Positions 6,131 to 9,843 of a stretch of 9,843 bases of DNA are shown here, piece by piece (the stretch's first letter is position 1; every line of letters starts with the position of its first letter). Source of the DNA: an uncultured Bifidobacterium sp. (lineage in GTDB: Bacteria; Actinomycetota; Actinomycetes; Actinomycetales; Bifidobacteriaceae); assembly GCF_949292005.1 (NCBI RefSeq), contig NZ_CASEXV010000026.1:1-9843 (forward strand), written 5' to 3'. Under the pieces are notes generated by a model. It searched no databases, was not told the DNA's origin, and worked only from the letters and a program-made list of their open reading frames with translations. The translations under genes were made by a program, and so were the position numbers.

Positions 6131-6733
6131 CTACTCCCTGCGCAGCGCGAGGCTGACGGCCCCCGGCAGCGCGGCGAGAGAGGAACCCGGCAGAAGAATC
6201 TTCGAGGCGCGCAGACCACTACCGATAAGCACCTCGTCCCTGACGGCGAGCTTCTCGTCAACGAGGATCGGCCACTCGGCGGGCAACCCGACCGGGGTGA
6301 TGCCGCCGTACTCCATGCCCGTGAGCTCCACGGCAGCCTCCATGGGCGCGAAGGACAGCTTGTGGACGTGCAACGCGCGTCTGACGATGCCGTTGATGTC
6401 CGCACGGGCGTCCCCGGCCACGACGACCGCGGCATGACTGACGACGCCCGCATGCCTGCCCTCGACGATGATGCAGTTGCCCGTCACGTCCGGACCGATG
6501 TCGTAGTGCTCGCAGAACGCGTCCGTGTCGGACAGCTCGGGATCGATCGCCGCCACACGAAGCCCGGGGACGGCGGGAGCGGCCTTGGCCGTCGAAGGGG
6601 CGACGAGAGCGGCGTCCGCCGAGGGGTCGAAGTCATGGAATGCCAGTCTGCCGAAGTCCATACCGTGCATGGTAGCCACGAAGGCGCCATGGGATGGCGG
6701 TCCCGTCCATTCCACGGACGTCGAATCACTCAC
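6131..6733 (-). CDS. YbaK/EbsC-family protein (aminoacyl-tRNA deacylase-like)
   Basis: 200 residues from a GTG start. The YbaK/ProX-type domain covers about residues 40-195. It includes CIIVEGRHAGVVSHAAVVV in the core, HKLSFAPMEAAVELTGMEYG with the GxxxP-type loop GGITPVGLP (143-151), and the C-terminal IGSGLRASKILLPGSSLAAL. Family knowledge: relatives hydrolyse mischarged tRNAs such as Cys-tRNA(Pro) or Ala-tRNA(Pro); this longer actinobacterial-type branch has no proven substrate. The start is uncertain: the GTG at 6733 lacks a ribosome binding site, and family members usually begin near MDFGRLAFHDF (Met25, position 6661), which also lacks one. The frame stays open upstream to about 6830 without a start codon. 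It probably shares a transcript with the methyltransferase gene downstream. Confidence 0.8.
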   Translation of the reverse strand: MSDSTSVEWTGPPSHGAFVATMHGMDFGRLAFHDFDPSADAALVAPSTAKAAPAVPGLRVAAIDPELSDTDAFCEHYDIGPDVTGNCIIVEGRHAGVVSHAAVVVAGDARADINGIVRRALHVHKLSFAPMEAAVELTGMEYGGITPVGLPAEWPILVDEKLAVRDEVLIGSGLRASKILLPGSSLAALPGAVSLALRRE

Positions 6734-7201
6734 GGTGGCTGCCGCGAAAGGCCCTGTCGCAGAACGGATTTCGTCAACCTCAATGCCTTGCGCATAGGCA
6801 TATGCTGGTGATTTGGTGGATCATATCCGGAATCATCGGGAGGTTATGCACGATACCCCAGCCGGTCATCGACATCCCGTGCATCCTGTGGATGCTGCTG
6901 ATGTGCGCGGGTCTCACCACGGCCATCTTTCTCTTTCTGCGGGCGACTCCGTTCGATGAGCTGGTCGCGAGATTCGACGGCAGGGCATCCGCCCGGATCG
7001 GCAGAATCTGGTTCTCTCTGTTCGTGCCGGCATGGCTGCTGACCTGCAGCGCGTTGCCCGATGAAACCGGTCGATCCTGTACGATCGGTTTCAGGATGGC
7101 ACAAGAAGATCCCACACCGGTAGACGCTGCCATCAAAAAAAGGAACAGGCTGACGGCACGACCACCAAATAAGTATGCCTGGGCGTTTCTTCCGGTTGCC
7201 G
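6734..7201. other. Gap between the YbaK-type gene and the reductase gene
   Basis: 468 bases. The first 68 form the divergent space in front of the YbaK-type gene and the small membrane frame; no convincing promoter was found on either strand. The rest is the candidate small membrane protein with an inverted repeat at 7062-7093 and an A7 run at 7135-7141. No terminator with a T tract was found for the minus-strand reductase operon that ends at 7202. Confidence 0.6.
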
Positions 7202-7257
7202 TCACCAGGCGAAGGGCTCGTCGTACATCCGCGTGGACGGGACTCCGCGGCCCTTGA
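6802..7257 (+). CDS. Small hypothetical membrane protein, possibly disrupted at its 3' end
   Basis: About 151 residues from the ATG at 6802. Three hydrophobic stretches are visible: MLVIWWIISGIIG, DIPCILWMLLMCAGLTTAIF and IGRIWFSLFVPAWLLTC. Codon third positions are GC-rich up to about 7130, which supports coding on this strand. After a run of seven A at 7135-7141 the frame gives an Arg-rich tail that overlaps the 3' end of the convergent reductase gene and does not look like protein. With one extra A, or a -1 slip, the frame would instead end as KKKEQADGTTTK and stop near 7172. No clear ribosome binding site precedes the ATG, so the N-terminus may be wrong or the gene decayed. I do not recognise the family. 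Confidence 0.4.
   Translation: MLVIWWIISGIIGRLCTIPQPVIDIPCILWMLLMCAGLTTAIFLFLRATPFDELVARFDGRASARIGRIWFSLFVPAWLLTCSALPDETGRSCTIGFRMAQEDPTPVDAAIKKRNRLTARPPNKYAWAFLPVAVTRRRARRTSAWTGLRGP
7062..7093. repeat. Inverted repeat with an overlapping alternative stem
   Basis: TGAAACCGGTCG pairs with CGATCGGTTTCA: 12 positions, 11 Watson-Crick and one G-T, around an 8-base loop (7074-7081). The loop bases ATCCTG (7074-7079) are also complementary to CAGGAT at 7092-7097, so two mutually exclusive stems are possible. Neither strand has a T tract after the stem, so this is not a standard intrinsic terminator. Confidence 0.7.
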
Positions 7258-8542
7258 GGAAGCGCGCCCACGTCCTGCGCATCCGGCCGGGTCCGGCGAT
7301 GAGATACACGGCCCCGGGGATCACGACGTCCTCCATCTGTCTGCGGCTCAGCCTGCCTTCCTGTATGATCACGGGGCCGTCATGCCGCTGGCTCAGACGG
7401 TGGAGACGCTCGGCATAGGGCAGCAGCTCCCCACGTTTCGCCGTGTACACGACGGCGGCCATGCGACGGGTGAAGCGTTCGGCCACGGCCATCATCGGCG
7501 TCACGCCGATTCCGCCGGAGATGATCACGATGGGCGAGTCGCGATGCTCCTCAAGGAAACGCTGGATTCTGCCATAGGGCGGAAGAAGACCGACCTCGCT
7601 GCCGACGGCGACGGACCGCAGCCCGCGCGTGAAGTCACCATCCTCGCGAATGGCGAAAGTCCAGAGCACCACCTTCGCTCCTTCGCGCGGCGACGGACAG
7701 GCGGCCTCGTCTCCACCATCAGCCGGCCTCTCATCCGACGACGGCGCGTTGACGATGGAGAACGGATGATACTCGTGCATGCCCGTGATTCCGGGGAACC
7801 GGATGAACGCGAAGTCCCCAGCCTCCCATGTCGTCGTTGCGGGAATCCCGACGCGGACGGTCAGCTCATGGACGCGCGGCGCGATCATGCGATGGGCGAC
7901 GAGACGTCCATGCAACGCCTGCCTACGCATACGGGCCTTGCCGAGAACATATAGCAGCAGGGTCAAGGCTGTCATGACGTCGAGCACCACCATGAACCAG
8001 CGGATGGACGACACGTAGTCGATGAGCTGCACGTGGACGAACACCAGAAGGACTGCGAGAAGATTGAGTCGATGGAGCCACACGGACGTCTCATGGTGGA
8101 CCAGGCGCTCCACCAGGGATCGGATCCGCGCCAGCAGGGGTATGCGCGACGTCAGCCATCCCGACATGAACACGATCGACCAGCAGGCGAGGGAGATGAG
8201 GAGAATCAGCGCCAGCGTCCCCGTCTGCTTCACAAGCCCGGTTGACGAGGAGAACAGATCGTGCGCCAGCGCGGCGACGACGGCCAGAAGACCGATGACG
8301 CCGTGGACGACGTAGATGTGCGGCAGGCCCACGGCACGGTCGAGCCATCGTGGACGGACGGACAGCAACACGGCCGCCAGCATCCACGTATAGGCGACGA
8401 CGCCCATCTGCATGGCCGGGAGACTCCCGAGATGAATGACGGGAAGACCGAGTGACAACGTGAGCATCATCGGGGCCGGAAGGACGAGAAGAACCACAAG
8501 CCAGACGAGAGTCAGAGCGGAGAAGGACCGTCTATCGTTCAT
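7202..8542 (-). CDS. NOX/ferric reductase-like transmembrane flavocytochrome
   Basis: 446 residues. The N-terminal half (to about 200) is a ferric reductase-like membrane domain with about six helices. His80 and His94 lie 14 apart in one helix (HGVIGLLAVVAALAH); His157 and His170 lie 13 apart in another (HRLNLLAVLLVFVH). This is the two-heme layout of NADPH oxidases. The C-terminal half is a ferredoxin reductase-type module: FAD-binding HPFSIVNA (259-266), the glycine-rich NAD(P) loop ISGGIGVTPMM (341-351), AGPGRM (416-421) and a C-terminus EPFAW. A low-complexity insert (about 268-288) follows the FAD motif. Likely role: pass electrons from cytosolic NAD(P)H through FAD and two hemes to the outside, here to the FMN protein of the same operon. 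GGAGG lies seven bases before the ATG, which overlaps the apbE stop as ATGA. The physiological acceptor (O2, metal, quinone or another) is unknown. Confidence 0.85.
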   Translation of the reverse strand: MNDRRSFSALTLVWLVVLLVLPAPMMLTLSLGLPVIHLGSLPAMQMGVVAYTWMLAAVLLSVRPRWLDRAVGLPHIYVVHGVIGLLAVVAALAHDLFSSSTGLVKQTGTLALILLISLACWSIVFMSGWLTSRIPLLARIRSLVERLVHHETSVWLHRLNLLAVLLVFVHVQLIDYVSSIRWFMVVLDVMTALTLLLYVLGKARMRRQALHGRLVAHRMIAPRVHELTVRVGIPATTTWEAGDFAFIRFPGITGMHEYHPFSIVNAPSSDERPADGGDEAACPSPREGAKVVLWTFAIREDGDFTRGLRSVAVGSEVGLLPPYGRIQRFLEEHRDSPIVIISGGIGVTPMMAVAERFTRRMAAVVYTAKRGELLPYAERLHRLSQRHDGPVIIQEGRLSRRQMEDVVIPGAVYLIAGPGRMRRTWARFLKGRGVPSTRMYDEPFAW

Positions 8543-9363
8543 CGCAGGACCTCCCTATGCCGATCGCAGGATTCCCTACCACCGGCGGGCCATTGAGCAA
8601 CGACCCCTCTGACGTGCTCCACCGGTTCGGTTCGTTGGCCGTTCGAGTATGCGAGAATACGCTCCGGTCCGAGGACGAGAACGGCGGTAAGCCCGTGCTC
8701 GCCGACCAGACGATCGATATCACGCAGGGACGCCGCGAGGAGAGCGGTGGCCCATACGTCGGCATCGACGAGCGAGTCGGCGATAACCGTAGCCTGAACG
8801 ACGTCATGGAAGCGACGCACCACATGCTCGCCTCGTTCGCTCGTTCCCGACGTCGCCACGGCTCCGGACGGCAGATCGAAGGCCGCCACGAATCGTCGTC
8901 CGTCGTGGGAGTCAACGACGCCGATATGCCAGAGGTCGCCGTCCGCACGCGGGGCCACGGCCATGTCACCTCCGGCGTTGATGGCCGCCGCGGCGATGCT
9001 CCCCTGCGCGATCAGCGGGTTCAGCACGAGGTCAAAGGCCCGTTCGACGGCCCAGCCCTTGACGAGTCCCGTGGGATCGTAGCCGCCACGGAAGAACGGG
9101 TCGAACAAGCCGTCCGTTTCCATCCGGGCCAGCAGGGAACGGCTATGGACGTCGGTGAAGTCGTCGTCCGTGAGCATCGACCTGTCCCCCGCGCGATATC
9201 GGCAGACGAGGGAATCGGAACGGAAGGGAGAGAAACGCCGGTCGACGTCGACGAGAACATCCCCGATTCCTCCGATCGCGGACTCCATGACCCGCGCGTC
9301 GCCGGGCCCGTCAAGAAGGATGGTGAAGGGCAGATTCATCACGTTGAGCGTCCGAGCATGCAT
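8539..9363 (-). CDS. apbE: ApbE-type FMN transferase
   Basis: 274 residues from the ATG at 9363. Family reaction: transfers FMN from FAD to a Thr/Ser of an extracytoplasmic protein, Mg-dependent. Family motifs: RRFSPFRSDSLVCRY (42-56), YDPTGLVKGWAVERA (95-109), AAAINAGGDMAVA (125-137), VATSGTSERG (169-178) and DADVWATAL (200-208) with the Asp and Thr of the metal site. Two departures: the usual H-x-x-(D/N)-P-x-T-G after the TSG motif is missing, with only HVVRRFHDVVQATV in its place, and no signal peptide or lipobox is visible. The start has AGAGG about four bases upstream and lies 7 bases after the stop of the FMN-binding protein gene; the last codon overlaps the reductase ATG. The neighbouring FMN-binding domain protein is its obvious target. 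Confidence 0.82.
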   Translation of the reverse strand: MHARTLNVMNLPFTILLDGPGDARVMESAIGGIGDVLVDVDRRFSPFRSDSLVCRYRAGDRSMLTDDDFTDVHSRSLLARMETDGLFDPFFRGGYDPTGLVKGWAVERAFDLVLNPLIAQGSIAAAAINAGGDMAVAPRADGDLWHIGVVDSHDGRRFVAAFDLPSGAVATSGTSERGEHVVRRFHDVVQATVIADSLVDADVWATALLAASLRDIDRLVGEHGLTAVLVLGPERILAYSNGQRTEPVEHVRGVVAQWPAGGRESCDRHREVLR

Positions 9364-9370
9364 GGCGCCT

Positions 9371-9843
9371 CTATCCCTTCGCCTGGAGGATGGCGTCCTG
9401 CAGGGATCCGGTGAATCCGTCATACGTTTCGGTCGCGCCGCTGACCAGCTGGATTTCGGAGCTTTGCGCGGCCAGGGCCTCCTTGACGTATATGGGGATC
9501 GCCTGATCGTTGATCGACGAGGAGGTCGGATTCTCCTGCGGGTACTGCAGCGCGTCGACCGCCGTGATCGATCCGCCGGACACGGTGATCCGCACCTGCA
9601 CGTCGCCGCGACCGGTCGTCGTGATCGATCCGGTGTACGTTCCATCCTGCAACCCCGTCGATGACGAGGACGCGGAATCTCCAGAGGAGGACGAGGACGA
9701 GGACGACGAGGATCCGGATGAGGCCGACGCCCCTGAACCGGATGATGCCGTGGTCGCCGTCGTGGCCTGCGCCAGAAGCGCGCGGCTCTGCTGAATCCTC
9801 ATCTGAGGAATGAACACGAGCGCCGCCACGTCAAGCCCCAGAG
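9371..9843 (-). CDS. Membrane-anchored FMN-binding domain protein (5' end outside window)
   Basis: The frame is open to the window edge, so the N-terminus is missing; about 157 residues are visible. A hydrophobic piece (LGLDVAALVFIP) then MRIQQSRALL suggests the end of a signal peptide or membrane anchor. A Ser/Thr/Ala/Gly-rich linker of some 38 residues follows, including ten Ser in a row. The C-terminal FMN_bind domain spans about 90 residues: DGTYTGSITTTGRGDVQVRI, GSITAVDALQYPQENP and IQLVSGATETYDGF. The Thr in SGAT is the expected site of covalent FMN attachment by ApbE. The residue three before SGAT's Ser is Gln in place of the usual Asp. It is first of the visible operon, ahead of apbE and the flavocytochrome, and is the likely extracytoplasmic electron acceptor of that system. 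Confidence 0.85.
   Translation of the reverse strand, partial: LGLDVAALVFIPQMRIQQSRALLAQATTATTASSGSGASASSGSSSSSSSSSSGDSASSSSTGLQDGTYTGSITTTGRGDVQVRITVSGGSITAVDALQYPQENPTSSSINDQAIPIYVKEALAAQSSEIQLVSGATETYDGFTGSLQDAILQAKG

Noticed and set aside
6750..6763. GGCCCTGTCGCAGA, similar to the terminal repeat of IS6-family elements (GGCTCTGTTGCAAA)
   Set aside because: Only 11 of 14 bases fit by eye, there is no second end in the window and no transposase, so chance similarity is more likely.
7062..7093. Intrinsic terminator for the reductase operon
   Set aside because: The stem is good but no run of T follows on either strand, and it lies more than 100 bases past the reductase stop codon.
7062..7141. 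Programmed frameshift element made of the A7 run plus hairpin
   Set aside because: Stimulatory structures sit downstream of the slip site, but this hairpin is about 40 bases upstream, and the A7 run is not in the phase needed for tandem -1 slippage.
8557..9414. 285-codon + strand open frame opposite apbE and the FMN-binding gene
   Set aside because: Composition is typical of antisense frames in GC-rich DNA. The minus-strand frames carry recognisable ApbE and FMN_bind motifs in operon order.
8539..9645. Extended N-terminus of ApbE starting at 9645
   Set aside because: The extra 94 residues are Arg/Ser/Pro-rich and overlap the FMN-binding gene in another frame. The ATG at 9363 gives a normal ApbE start.

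Overview
The window looks like a chromosomal piece of a high-GC, low-redundancy Gram-positive bacterium. The strong GGAGG-type ribosome binding sites, GC-rich third codon positions, actinobacterial-looking proteins and a lactate oxidase beside anaerobe-type redox genes suggest Bifidobacterium or a close relative. That placement is inference from style, not from a marker gene. No rRNA, tRNA, CRISPR array or intact insertion sequence was seen.

Layout from left to right. (1) Positions 1-119 hold the probable tail of an unrecognised + strand gene. It is followed by a transglutaminase-like protein (248-1048, +) with a complete Cys-His-Asp triad. (2) A tight minus-strand operon runs 3459 to 1091: a MarR-family regulator, a YczE/YitT-type membrane protein and an FMN-dependent L-lactate oxidase. 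Its promoter has a consensus -35, a 17-bp spacer and a near-consensus -10, and a perfect palindrome overlaps the -10, which fits autorepression. (3) A plus-strand hipB-hipA toxin-antitoxin pair (3780-5292) sits behind two tandem 18-bp palindromic operators. (4) On the minus strand are a class I SAM-dependent methyltransferase (6062-5316) and a YbaK/EbsC-type protein (6733-6131). (5) A + strand small membrane protein of uncertain extent (from 6802) fills the gap before the next block. (6) A minus-strand operon enters from the right edge: a Ser-rich FMN-binding domain protein (partial), an ApbE-type flavin transferase and a NOX-like bis-heme transmembrane flavoreductase (9843 to 7202), with a 7-nt gap and an ATGA overlap.

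The most interesting system is block 6. It reads as a compact, three-gene transmembrane electron-export module. Cytosolic NAD(P)H would reduce FAD in the C-terminal reductase domain; electrons would cross the membrane through two hemes held by four histidines spaced 14 and 13 residues apart, as in eukaryotic NADPH oxidases; an extracytoplasmic FMN, covalently attached by ApbE to a protein on a Ser-rich tether, would receive them. Both the flavin acceptor motif and the ApbE carry deviations from the usual family motifs. Block 2 adds a second oxygen-linked flavoenzyme: lactate oxidase makes pyruvate and H2O2 under a MarR repressor. Smaller points of interest are a 27-bp relic resembling the methyltransferase gene in the marR-hipB spacer, and an A7 run where the small membrane protein could change frame.
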